Source: Burkholderiales bacterium 8X (GTDB lineage Bacteria; Pseudomonadota; Gammaproteobacteria; Burkholderiales; Burkholderiaceae_C). From it: a DNA stretch of 64,000 bases. Numbering within the stretch: the stretch's first letter is position 1; each line of letters begins with the position of its first letter. Under the pieces are notes generated by a model. The model did no database searches, was not told where the DNA came from, and saw only the letters and a program-made list of their open reading frames with translations. Below are positions 28,725 to 37,937 of the stretch, piece by piece. The stretch spans positions 4,420,883-4,484,882 of the forward strand of contig LR732703.1 in assembly GCA_902506565.1 (NCBI GenBank), given 5' to 3'. The position numbers were made by a program, and so were the translations under genes.

Positions 28725-29987
28725 TCAGCTCTTCTTCGCGAACGCGCAGGTCGACTTGTCCATCGGCTGGAAGGCCTCGGCGGCCGGGATGGTCGCGACC
28801 CGCTTGTAGTAGTCCCACGGATACTTCGACTCGGCCGGCTTCTTCACCTGCATCAGGTACATGTCGTGCACCATGCGGCCGTCCTCGCGGATCTGGCCGT
28901 TCTTGGCGAAGAAGTCGTTGATGCGGGTCGCCTTCATCCGCGCCATGACTTCGCCGGTCGCATCGGTCTTCGCGTCCTGCACGGCGCGCAGGTAATGCAG
29001 GGTGGCCGAGTAGTTGGCCGCATGGATCGCGGTCGGCATCTTCTTCATGCGCTCGAAGAAGCGGCGGGACCATTGGCGGGTCTCGTCGTTGCTGTCCCAG
29101 TAGTAGGCCTCGGTCAGCATCACGCCTTGCGCGGCCTTGAGGCCGACGCCGTGGATGTCGGTGATGAACACGGCGAGCCCGGCCAGGTTCTGCTTGGCCG
29201 GATCGATGCCGAATTCCTGCGCCGACTTGATTGCATTGATGGTGTCGCTGCCGCCGTTCGCAAGGCCGATGATCTTGGCGTTCGACTGCTTGGCGGCCAG
29301 CATGAAGGACGAGAAGTCGCTCGCGTTGAACGGATGACGCGAGGCGCCCACTACCTTGCCACCCGCGCCCTTGACCACCTCGGTCACATCGCGTTCGATC
29401 TGCTGGCCGAAGGCATAGTCGGCCGTCAGGAAGTACCAGCTGTCGCCGCCGCTCTTCACGATCGCGCGGGCCGTGCCGTTGGCCATCGCATAGGTGTCCC
29501 AGGCGTAGTGAACGGTGTTCGGGCTGCAGTTCTCGTTGGTGAGCCGGGTGGTGCCGGCGCCGTTGACGATCGCGATGCGGTTCTTCTGCTTCGCCATGTC
29601 CGAGGCAGCGAGCGCCACGGCCGAATTGGTGAGGTCGGTGATCATGTCGACCTTCTGCACGTCGAACCATTCGCGCGCCTTGTTGGCGGCGATGTCGGCC
29701 TTGTTCTGGTGGTCCACTTCGAGCACCTCGATCGGCGCGCCCAGCACCTTGCCGCCGAAGTCTTCGACCGCCATTCGCACCGCCATCGCCGAGCCGCGGC
29801 CGGACAGCTCGGAGAGCGCGCCGCTCATGTCGGTGATGACGCCGATGCGGACTGCGTTGTCGCTGATGCCGGCGGGCTGGGCCGGAGCGGGGGCTTGAGC
29901 TTGCGCTTGGACGCCTGCAGCCAAGGTTGCCGCCACGGCAAAGCTGATCGCGAGCGGCGCTGCCCTGCGGGATGCGAATCGGTTCAT
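28725..29987 (-). CDS. Branched-chain amino acid-type ABC transporter substrate-binding protein
   Basis: A 420-residue periplasmic receptor. The signal peptide (MNRFASRRAAPLAISFAVAA, cleavage near AQA, residue 30) is followed by a Leu/Ile/Val-receptor-like type I fold: VRIGVITDMSG, LTADYAFGQQIERDV, and a terminal CAFAKKS. No permease or ATPase gene is adjacent. It is last in a four-gene leftward operon (28-nt gap after the SDR gene) with CoA-activation and beta-oxidation enzymes, so its ligand is probably the acid those enzymes degrade. Confidence 0.88.
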   Translation of the reverse strand: MNRFASRRAAPLAISFAVAATLAAGVQAQAQAPAPAQPAGISDNAVRIGVITDMSGALSELSGRGSAMAVRMAVEDFGGKVLGAPIEVLEVDHQNKADIAANKAREWFDVQKVDMITDLTNSAVALAASDMAKQKNRIAIVNGAGTTRLTNENCSPNTVHYAWDTYAMANGTARAIVKSGGDSWYFLTADYAFGQQIERDVTEVVKGAGGKVVGASRHPFNASDFSSFMLAAKQSNAKIIGLANGGSDTINAIKSAQEFGIDPAKQNLAGLAVFITDIHGVGLKAAQGVMLTEAYYWDSNDETRQWSRRFFERMKKMPTAIHAANYSATLHYLRAVQDAKTDATGEVMARMKATRINDFFAKNGQIREDGRMVHDMYLMQVKKPAESKYPWDYYKRVATIPAAEAFQPMDKSTCAFAKKS

Positions 29988-30015
29988 GGGAATGTCTCCA
30001 GGTTCTTGCTGCTGT

Positions 30016-30792
30016 TCAGATCACGTTGCGGGTCAACCCGCCATCGACGCAGATGTTCTGCCCGGTGATGTACGCCGCATGCACCGACGCGAGAAAGGCG
30101 CACAGGCCGCCGAAGTCGTCTGCGGTGCCGAGTCGCTGCATCGGGATGCTCTGCGCCATGTCCTCGCGCACCGCCGCTTCGGTCTTGGATTGGCGGCGGG
30201 TGCGATCGGCGATGACCCGGCCGAGCGCGCCGGTGTCCATCAGGCCGGGCAAGAGGCCGTTGACCGTGATGCCATCGGCCGCGACCTCGCGCGCGATCGA
30301 GCCCATGGCGCCGGTCAGTCCGACCCGGAGGCTGTTCGACAAGGCCATGTTCGGATAAAGCTCCTTCACCACGAAGGACGTGATGTTGAGGATGCGGCCG
30401 AAGCGCTCGGCACGCATTGCCGGCAGGAAGGCGCGCACGATCTCGAGCGGGCCGAGCAGGTTGGTCTCGTGGCTGCGCCGCCAGTCGGCCAATGCCGTTT
30501 CCTCGAAAGGCGCGGCAGGCGGTCCGCCCGCGTTGGTCACGATGATGGACGGCGGGGCGCCGAGCCGCGCCACCTCCGCGATCAACGCGCTGCGCTCGGC
30601 CTCCGCGCCGATGTCGCCGCCAACGAACACCGCGCCCTCGAGCGAGCTTGCCGCGGCTTCGCCGTGCGCCCGGTCGCGCCCGTTGAGCAGCACCCGAACG
30701 CCCGCTTCGGACAGATGTCGGGCGCAGGCAAAGCCGAGCCCTCGCGTGCCGCCGAGGACCAGCGCCGTTCGTCCTGCAATGCCGAGATCCAC
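30016..30792 (-). CDS. Short-chain dehydrogenase/reductase
   Basis: A 258-residue SDR with the cofactor site GGTRGLG near residue 14-20, a NAGG-type motif ([10 protein letters not shown]) and an active-site region with serine in [14 protein letters not shown], where the canonical Tyr is [15 protein letters not shown] and the following catalytic Lys is not in the standard YxxxK position, so activity should be regarded as atypical. It lies ten bases after the enoyl-CoA hydratase gene in the operon. Confidence 0.82.
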   Translation of the reverse strand: MDLGIAGRTALVLGGTRGLGFACARHLSEAGVRVLLNGRDRAHGEAAASSLEGAVFVGGDIGAEAERSALIAEVARLGAPPSIIVTNAGGPPAAPFEETALADWRRSHETNLLGPLEIVRAFLPAMRAERFGRILNITSFVVKELYPNMALSNSLRVGLTGAMGSIAREVAADGITVNGLLPGLMDTGALGRVIADRTRRQSKTEAAVREDMAQSIPMQRLGTADDFGGLCAFLASVHAAYITGQNICVDGGLTRNVI

Positions 30793-30802
30793 CGCCGGCT
30801 CC

Positions 30803-31630
30803 TCAGAACGGGCAGTTCGGATCGAAGGACGGATTGCGCTTTTCGCGCAGGGAGGCGATGCCCTCTTTCACGTCCGGTCCCGAGAAGCCCATGAACTCCA
30901 GCGCGAGCGAGCTGTCGAAGGTCGGCCCCGCCAGCCGCAGCCAGTTGTTGAGCGCGTACTTGGTCCAGCGGATCGCCGTCTGCGAGCCGGCCGCGAGCTT
31001 GCCGGCGACCTCGAAGGCCTTGGGCACGAGCTGGTCCTGGGGCACGCTGAGCGACACCAGGCCGATGCGTTCGGCCTCCTGGCCGGAGACCGCTTCGCAC
31101 AGCATCAGGTAGTACTTGGCCTTGGCCATGCCGCACAGGAGCGGCCACACGATCGCCGCATGGTCGCCCGCCGCCACGCCCAGCCGCGTATGGCCGTCGA
31201 TGATGCGTGCGTCGTGGCTCGCGATCGAGACGTCGGCCAGCAGCCCGGCGACCAGGCCCGCGCCGACGGCCGGGCCGTGCATCGCCGACACCACCGGCTT
31301 GGAGCAGTTGATGACGTTGTAGACCAGGTCGCGCGCCTCGCGCCAGACGCGGGCCCGAACGCTGAAGTCGTTGGCCATGTCCTCGACCAGGCCGAGGTCG
31401 CCGCCTGCCGAGAAGCCCTTGCCTTCGCCGCGGATGATTGCGACCCGGACTTCGGGATCGCGATCGATATCGGTCCAGATGGTCGAGAGTTCGCGATGCA
31501 GGTTGTGGTCGGCGGTCGAGAGCTTCTTGTTGGCGCTCTGCGAAGCGCCCATCACAATCTCGAGGATGCCGTTCGGATGCCGGTTGAGGGTGAGGGAGCG
31601 GTAGGCTGCGTAGACGTTGTCGGTGGACAT
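30803..31630 (-). CDS. Enoyl-CoA hydratase/isomerase family protein
   Basis: A 275-residue crotonase-fold protein starting [20 protein letters not shown]. The oxyanion-hole segments are visible: [13 protein letters not shown] and [20 protein letters not shown]. The typical hydratase glutamates are replaced in part ([20 protein letters not shown]), so it may be an isomerase or hydrolase. The open frame extends to 31780 without conservation; a start at 31630 leaves a 28-nt gap to the ligase gene. Confidence 0.85.
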   Translation of the reverse strand: MSTDNVYAAYRSLTLNRHPNGILEIVMGASQSANKKLSTADHNLHRELSTIWTDIDRDPEVRVAIIRGEGKGFSAGGDLGLVEDMANDFSVRARVWREARDLVYNVINCSKPVVSAMHGPAVGAGLVAGLLADVSIASHDARIIDGHTRLGVAAGDHAAIVWPLLCGMAKAKYYLMLCEAVSGQEAERIGLVSLSVPQDQLVPKAFEVAGKLAAGSQTAIRWTKYALNNWLRLAGPTFDSSLALEFMGFSGPDVKEGIASLREKRNPSFDPNCPF

Positions 31631-31658
31631 GCGGTGGTCTCGAAAAAAATGGAATGAA

Positions 31659-33221
31659 CTAGATCTTCTTCCTGCCGACCCAGTAGGGTTCGCGCAGCAG
31701 GTTCTTCTGGATCTTGCCGATCGGCGTCTTCGGAAACTCTTCGACGAACTGCACCAGCCGCGGCCGCTTGAGGCGCGCAAGCTTCTGCTCGCACTGCGCG
31801 ACCACCCGCTCTTCGGCCAGCGTGCAACCCGGCTTGAGCTGGATGTAGGCGGCCGGCACCTCGCCCCACTTGTCGTCCGGAATGCCGAACACCGCGCACT
31901 CGGCCACCTCCGGCAGCTCGTAGAGCACCTGCTCGATCTCCTTAGGGTAGACGTTCTCGCCGCCGGAGATCAGCATGTCCTTGGCGCGGTCGACCAGCGT
32001 GATGTAGCCGTCGGCATCCACCACGCCGACATCGCCCGACAAGCCCCAGCCGTTGCCGAGCTTGAAGAACGCAGCGGTCTGCTCCGGCTCGCCGTAGTAA
32101 CCCATCATGAGGTTGTCGCCGCGGGACGCGACCTCGCCCATTTCGCCGACATCGCAAGGAGAGCCATCCGGCCGCAGCACCGCGACATCGACGTTGTAGG
32201 GCTGGCGGCCGACGCTGCCCAGCTTGGCGCTGGCCTGCTGCCAGGGCAACGCAGCGATGACGCCCATTTCCGATTGGCCGTAGATCTGCGTCAGGCGCAG
32301 GCCGGGCAGGCGGCGCATCAGCTCGACCTGCACCCAGTCCGGCATCGGCGCGCCGGCGAACGACAGCTTGGTCCAGCTGCCGAGTGAACGCTCTTCGAGC
32401 CCGGGCAGCATCGCCAGGGCGTTGGCCTGGGTCGGCACCATGAAGCAGGCGGTGATGCCTTCGGCCTCGACCGCGTCGACGAACGCGGCGGCCGACCAGG
32501 GCGTGACGAACACCGTCGTCGCACCCACCAGGATCGCCGGCTGAAACATGATGTTGAGCGCTGCGACGTGGAAGAGCGGCGTGACGATGGCGATCACGTC
32601 GCTCGCCTCGAGATGCTCCTCGACCACCACCGTGTGCGCCGTGATGTTGCGGGCGCGATGGTTCATCAGCACACCCTTGGGGTGGCCGGTGGTGCCGCCG
32701 GTATAGGTCATGCAGAAGGCATCGGTCTCGGCGATCTCGACCTGCGGCTGGCCGGCGGGCGCGCCACCGACGAAGCGCTCGAAAGGCAGCGCACCGGCGA
32801 CCGACGGCACCTTGCCGGCGCCGCCGATCTCCACGAAGTGGCGGATGCCGGGACAACGCTCGCGCACCGCCGCCACCTTGTCCGCGAATTGCGCGTCGTA
32901 GATCAACACCTGGGTCTCGGACTTGCCCAGCACGTAGCCGAGTTCGTCCGGCGCGTAGAGGATCGAAATGTTGTTGACGACAGAGCCCGAGCGCGCAACG
33001 CCGAAGAACACCGCGCCGTAGGCCGGGAGGTTGCGGCACAGCATCGAGACGATCGCGCCCTTGGCGAGACCCAGCGCGAGCACGGCCTGGGCGACGCGGT
33101 CGGCCATGGCGTCGAGCTCGCCATAGCCGATGCGCTCGACGCCTTGCGGCCCGCGAAAGACGATCGCCGGCTTGCCCGGGAAGCGGCGCGCCGAGCGCCG
33201 AAGCATGTCTCCAGTCAGCAT
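31659..33221 (-). CDS. AMP-dependent acyl-CoA ligase
   Basis: A 520-residue ANL-superfamily enzyme starting [15 protein letters not shown]. The P-loop-like [11 protein letters not shown] motif, the [11 protein letters not shown] region (A5), [17 protein letters not shown] (A7) and the terminal lysine motif [12 protein letters not shown] (A10) are present. It activates a carboxylic acid to its CoA thioester. A GGAG-type ribosome-binding sequence precedes 33221; the longer frame (to 33599) is not conserved. First gene of the leftward operon, divergent from the IclR regulator. Confidence 0.93.
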   Translation of the reverse strand: MLTGDMLRRSARRFPGKPAIVFRGPQGVERIGYGELDAMADRVAQAVLALGLAKGAIVSMLCRNLPAYGAVFFGVARSGSVVNNISILYAPDELGYVLGKSETQVLIYDAQFADKVAAVRERCPGIRHFVEIGGAGKVPSVAGALPFERFVGGAPAGQPQVEIAETDAFCMTYTGGTTGHPKGVLMNHRARNITAHTVVVEEHLEASDVIAIVTPLFHVAALNIMFQPAILVGATTVFVTPWSAAAFVDAVEAEGITACFMVPTQANALAMLPGLEERSLGSWTKLSFAGAPMPDWVQVELMRRLPGLRLTQIYGQSEMGVIAALPWQQASAKLGSVGRQPYNVDVAVLRPDGSPCDVGEMGEVASRGDNLMMGYYGEPEQTAAFFKLGNGWGLSGDVGVVDADGYITLVDRAKDMLISGGENVYPKEIEQVLYELPEVAECAVFGIPDDKWGEVPAAYIQLKPGCTLAEERVVAQCEQKLARLKRPRLVQFVEEFPKTPIGKIQKNLLREPYWVGRKKI

Positions 33222-33423
33222 CCTGATGCCTTCTCCAGCCTGATCCGGTCTTGTCTCGACAATTTGCGAAATGCAGAATACGTTTTTGTTTAGCGTAAAT
33301 GGCGAGCTGGCGATCGTCAATCCCGGGGGATACCCCGAGGCGCGATCTCGTACATTCGTCGACAGCACGTGTCGAGCTCTCTTCTGTTGCTCGCTCGTGT
33401 GCTCATGACAGGACAGGACCGAC

Positions 33424-34203
33424 ATGGACAAGCGCGCACAGGCTGGTGTGCAATCGGTGGAGAACGGGCTCGATCTCATGCTGATCGTGGCCCACCATCG
33501 CCGGCCGATGAAGATCACGGAGATAGCAGAGCGGGCCGGTATCTCCCCGAGCAAGGCGCATCGATATCTGGTGAGCTTCTTGCGCACCGGCTTCATCACG
33601 CAGGATCCGGAAAGCGGGCTTTACGGCATGGGCTCGGTGGCGCTCGAATTCAGCTTGTCGTGCCTTGCCACCATCGAGCCGATTTCACTCGCCACGCGCG
33701 AGGCCGAGCGCCTGGCGGTCGAGCTGGGTCACACGGTCGCTGTCTCGGTTTGGGGCAGTTTCGGCCCGACGGTCGTGCGGTGGGAGCAACCGGCTCGACC
33801 GGTGATGGTGAACGTCGGCCTGGGGTCGGTCTTTCCGCTGTACCGATCCGCCACGGGGCGGGTGTTCGCGGCCTACATGCCGCAGGAGCAGATGAAGTTG
33901 TATCTCGACACGGTCGCGGCGCGCGAGCAGAAGGCCGAGGCGGCGAGCGAAACCACCGACCAGGTACGGGAACGCGGCATGGCACGAGCCGTCGGCGACT
34001 TCATGGACGGCATGAGCGCCTTCGCCGCGCCGGTGTTGGATGACCGCGGGCGGTTGGTGCTGACGATGACGGTGCTGGGGTACAAGGCCGGCTTCGATCA
34101 CCGGTGGAGCGGGCCGGTTGCGGGGGCGCTGCGAGAGGCGGCGGTGAAGCTGTCTCGGACGCTGGGGTGGGAGCATGAGAGGTTGGCGTTGCGGGAAGGG
34201 TGA
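33424..34203 (+). CDS. IclR-family transcriptional regulator
   Basis: A 259-residue regulator. The N-terminal winged HTH spans about residues 10-70 (MKITEIAERAGISPSKAHRY), followed by the effector-binding domain (GHTVAVSVWGS, LYRSATGRVFAAYMP). It is divergent from the acyl-CoA ligase operon with a 202-nt gap and probably controls it in response to an aromatic or aliphatic acid. Its stop abuts the broken end of the haemagglutinin remnant. Confidence 0.9.
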   Translation: MDKRAQAGVQSVENGLDLMLIVAHHRRPMKITEIAERAGISPSKAHRYLVSFLRTGFITQDPESGLYGMGSVALEFSLSCLATIEPISLATREAERLAVELGHTVAVSVWGSFGPTVVRWEQPARPVMVNVGLGSVFPLYRSATGRVFAAYMPQEQMKLYLDTVAAREQKAEAASETTDQVRERGMARAVGDFMDGMSAFAAPVLDDRGRLVLTMTVLGYKAGFDHRWSGPVAGALREAAVKLSRTLGWEHERLALREG

Positions 34204-36173
34204 CGAGGGTTCGAGTTGATGTCCCTGGTGATTACGACTGCTGCACCGCCGACTCCCGACGCCACTTCGATGATGTGCGGGTTGCCCGGGCCGCTGCCCG
34301 GAACACCCGGGCCGCTCTTGCGAACGAAATCACCGCCCACGCCGAACGGCGCGTCCACGCGGCTCGCGCCGACCTCGGATGTCGTGACGCTGACCACCGG
34401 CGGGATCAGCACGCCGATACCTGCCTCCTTCGGGTCTGCCGGCATGAAGAACGCCAGGCCATCCGATGTAACGATCGTCTGGGCCTGAGTCGGCGTGTTC
34501 ACCAAGTTGGCGGGTGCCATGACGAGCTGCCCGCCCGCGATGAGTTGGCTGTCGCGATTGACCAAGGCGCCGGTCACCTTGATGTCACGGCCCGCGACGA
34601 TCTGGCCCGGGTCGGGTGGGTTCTCGGTGTCGTTGCGCACCGACCCGGCGCCGATCGAGATGTAGTCGCCGTAGATGCGGCCGGTGCCGATGTTCAGGAG
34701 CGACGCAGCGTCGATCTGGGTGTCGTTGCCGTCGATGACGCCTCGGTTGGTCAGGGTGCCGGGGGTTCGCAGCTTGGTGACGCCACCGGACAGGTCACCT
34801 GATGCGGTGTTGTCGATCGCGGCGGCGCTGACGTCCAGGGTCTGGGCTGCGGTCAGCTTGCCGGCGTTGGTGAGGGTGCCAGCAGCGCTGTAGCTGAGGT
34901 CGCCACCAGCGCGGACCGTGGTGCGGTTGATGCTGTCGCCTTGAACCGCGATGCCGACGTTGCGGGTTGCCTCGATCTGGCCTTCGGCTGCGAACGAAGA
35001 CGCGTCAAGGCGCAGGTCACGATTCGCGAGAAGGCTGCCGCCTGCGTTCTCGACAACACCCGCTTCGACGCGCAGGTCCGTGCCTGCGAGAACCTGGCCG
35101 CCTCGGTTGTCGAAGAGGAAGCGAGCCGGGCCGGCGGGCGAATTGCCGTCACCATCGATTGCCGCGCCATTCGCCACCTTCGAATGAATGGCAACCGACG
35201 ATTGGCCGGCAATGCGTCCGCCTCCGGCGTTCACCAGGCTCAGCGTCTTCAACGTCATTGCGCCTTCTGCGCCGATCAGACCCGCGGTGTTGTCGATGCT
35301 CGCGGCCTCGAGACTCAGAGTCCCTGTGGTCGCGATGCTGCCGCCGCGGTTGTCGATGGCGGTATCGGCAGCACTGGCGATGTTGGCGCCGTTCGCGCCG
35401 TTCACGTCGTTGACAGCGCCGGCGCGAAGCAGTGCTTCGCCTGCACGGATGGTTCCTTTGGTGTTGTCGATGCGCTCGGCGTTGATCGCGAGGCGCTTGC
35501 TTGCGCTGAGGGTTCCGCCTGCATTCACGATCGCACCAGCAAGTGCCGCGTCCGAAACTTGGATGCTTCCCCCTGCGTTGTTCAGCTGCTGTGCTTGCAG
35601 CGTGATCGCACCACCGTGGTAGATGCGGCCGGCTTCGTTGAGGAGCGTTCCCGCGGTTTCAATGTGACCGGGCGTCGTGGCGGGCGGAGGTGCTGCGGGT
35701 GCCACTTCCTCGACCACAGGTTGTGCGCCGTTGCCCTGACCGGCGCCACCGCCTGCGCCGTTGCCTCCGGCTCCACCGGCTCCACCGGCGCCGTTGCCAG
35801 CGTCGCTACCGCCTCCACCAGCCCCATTGCCACCGGGCGCATTGCCGTTCGGCGTTGGCGGTGGGCGCACAGGCTCCGCGCCGATCGTGCCGCCCGCGTT
35901 CTGCAGGTTCGCCGCAGCGATGGAGAGGCCCAGCGCTTGCGTCTGCCGGATCGTGCCGCCCTGGTTGTCGATGCCTTCGGCGCTCTTGATCTTGACGCTA
36001 GCCGCCTCGATCGTTCCCTTGTTCACCAGCTTGCCGTCGCTCGTGAGGATCGTTGCTCCGAACCTCGTTGAGGATGACTCGAGCCGCGCCATTCGCAAGC
36101 CACGGGTTCGCACCCACCGCGCCGCCCAGATTCGTCTGCGCCCCGGTCCTGCTGTTGTTCAGGATCGCCCCTT
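34204..36173 (-). pseudogene. Filamentous-haemagglutinin-like (two-partner secretion) gene remnant
   Basis: Leftward sequence encodes FHA-type repeats (SIDNTAGLIGAEGAMTLKTL, DNRGGQVLAGTDLRVEAGV and similar) with a Gly-rich linker. The first part, 36173-36065, reads in a different frame and has the conserved secretion-domain segment AILNNSRTGAQTNLGG and ARVILNEV; the frame then changes near 36055-36070 to continue as SDGKLVNKGTIEAASVKIKS. The 5' end is fused to an inverted repeat arm and lacks a signal peptide, and the 3' end runs without its own stop into antisense of iclR (next stop at 34098). So three boundaries are broken; this is a remnant, not a working adhesin. The uninterrupted frame is 34098-36113. 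Confidence 0.78.
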
Positions 36174-36372
36174 GCACAAGCACATCCCGACCTCGCACCA
36201 GTTCAAGAGATTGATCGCTGCTCGAGAACAGCATGGACTGAGCAAGCGAGACGTTGCTAATTCGCGCCGCCAACAGCGGCGCGAATTAGCAACGTCTCGC
36301 TTGCTCAGTCCATGCTGTTCTCGAGCAGCGATCAATCTCTTGAACTGGTGCGAGGTCGGGATGTGCTTGTGC
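36174..36372. repeat. Perfect 97-bp inverted repeat with a 5-nt centre
   Basis: Bases 36174-36270 and 36276-36372 are exact reverse complements around the loop CAACA (36271-36275); pairing fails at the next base outwards (36173/36373). The right arm is coding sequence of the protease at 36312, in the same frame as its paralogue; the left arm is an inverted copy fused to the haemagglutinin remnant. It could extrude as a cruciform in DNA. It may be a fold-back duplication or an assembly/amplification artefact. Confidence 0.93.
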
Positions 36373-37922
36373 TGGCAACAGTGACAAGTTCGGATCCACA
36401 AGAGGCGACGCCGCCAGGGCGCTTGGTGGTGCGTACTTTCAGCGGCGGGACGCTCTTCGAGACCCCCATGACACCGCCCCAGGGCGCCTTGCCAGCAAGT
36501 GTCTCTGCGTCAGCGGCGCCTACCCTCGCGGGCAACTATTGGGCCAGCGTGCCGTCGACGTTCGTGTTCCCCGGAATTTCGATCGCCGTCGAGCTCAAGG
36601 CCGGCGCTGAAGTGCGCAGCCTGCGCCCCAAGGTCGCGGCAGCTCAGCGCATCCGGCTGGTGTTGGTGCCCGTCCGGATCGGCAATCAGGTCGGCAAGGT
36701 GTACGCCCCCAGCGCCGAGGAAGTACGCTTGCGCACACCGCTTTCCAGCGTCGAGTCGCGCGCCCATGTCGACCTCACCTCGACTGTGGTCCGTGCCATA
36801 CCGGCAAATGACGACGCTTGGGCAGACGCGATGCACGACGTGCTTGGAGAAATCGCCGAGTTGCGCGCGCTGGAGCGTGCCGACGAGCGGACTTACTACG
36901 TCGGTTTTGTGCCGAAGCGAACAGAGGGGTCGAGCGGGGTGGCGTTGGTCGATGGCCATTCGGCAGTGCTGGGCGACTTCTCGAACTTCGAAGAGGCCGT
37001 TGTGCGCGACACGCTGATTCACGAGATTGGCCACAACCTGGGTCTCGAGCACGCGCCCTGTGGGGGCGCAAGTGATACCGATCCCCAGTATCCGTATGCC
37101 AACGCCGCACTGGGTTCGGGTAGCCGATACATCTGGGGCTGGCGCAGCGACAGCAGCACCTTCGTCGACCCGCGCGACCGTGACAGGCACGATGTGATGA
37201 GCTACTGCGCAGGCGACACCTTCTCGGACTACAACTACCGAAAGATCCAGCTCAATCTGCAGCGCGCAGCTTCCCGAACGCCGGCGCTCACGCCGGCCGA
37301 TCTCTCCACCCCGCCGGAGCCGTTGCTGTCGATCGTCGGAACGGTCAGCGGCGACAAGGTCGATGTTCGACCGGTCAAGAGCTTCGCCGGCCGCGCGGCG
37401 CCGGAGTCGAGCGGCAGCTACGTGTTGCGCCTGGAAGGCACGAACGGGCGCGTCGAGCATCGCTTCGAGCCGAAGCCGGTTGCCGATGCGCCCGGGCGAG
37501 CGATGTTCGCGCTGGCCGTTCCGGCGGCCGGCTCGCTTTCGCGGCTGCAGATCCTGCAGGGCGACCGGGTCGTGTTCGAGCGAGTCGCCAAGCCCGAGGC
37601 GGCGGCTGCGGCCCCGCAGTCGCAGCCGGCGCAGCAGCCACCGCAGCAAGGACAACCCCTGCAGCAGCAAGCCTTGCAGGCCGCGGCCGCGCAGCAGGTC
37701 GCCCTCGAGGAACAGGGCGGAAGCGTCCTCCTCACCTGGAACGCGGCCGCCTATTCCTCCGCCACGCTGACCCACGTCGGCGCCAGCACCCGCACCACCC
37801 TCGCCCGAGACCTCGATGGCGGCAGCGCCAGGGTTTCGACTGCGCAGCTCGAGCCGGGCGGCAGCTTCGAGATCGGTCTTTCGGACGGCCTCAACAGCAC
37901 CCACATCTTGCGATCTCGATAG
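36312..37922 (+). CDS. Metzincin-like metalloprotease, N-terminally truncated
   Basis: A 536-residue protein if started at the ATG at 36312; the frame is open back to 36276, the edge of the inverted repeat. The zinc motif HEIGHNLGLEH is at 237-247 and a Met-turn (DVMSYC, Met296) follows, together the metzincin signature. Residues about 435-475 are Gln/Pro/Ala-rich, then an Ig-like end. Compared with the paralogue at 37938 it lacks the signal peptide and about 90 residues, and no ribosome-binding sequence precedes the ATG. It is probably not expressed or secreted as such. Confidence 0.75.
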   Translation: MLFSSSDQSLELVRGRDVLVLATVTSSDPQEATPPGRLVVRTFSGGTLFETPMTPPQGALPASVSASAAPTLAGNYWASVPSTFVFPGISIAVELKAGAEVRSLRPKVAAAQRIRLVLVPVRIGNQVGKVYAPSAEEVRLRTPLSSVESRAHVDLTSTVVRAIPANDDAWADAMHDVLGEIAELRALERADERTYYVGFVPKRTEGSSGVALVDGHSAVLGDFSNFEEAVVRDTLIHEIGHNLGLEHAPCGGASDTDPQYPYANAALGSGSRYIWGWRSDSSTFVDPRDRDRHDVMSYCAGDTFSDYNYRKIQLNLQRAASRTPALTPADLSTPPEPLLSIVGTVSGDKVDVRPVKSFAGRAAPESSGSYVLRLEGTNGRVEHRFEPKPVADAPGRAMFALAVPAAGSLSRLQILQGDRVVFERVAKPEAAAAAPQSQPAQQPPQQGQPLQQQALQAAAAQQVALEEQGGSVLLTWNAAAYSSATLTHVGASTRTTLARDLDGGSARVSTAQLEPGGSFEIGLSDGLNSTHILRSR

Positions 37923-37937
37923 CGACTGGAGCATTTC

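Noticed and set aside
36159-36401. Similar peptides on both strands around the 97-bp inverted repeat
   Set aside because: They arise only because the two arms are identical; they are not separate genes.
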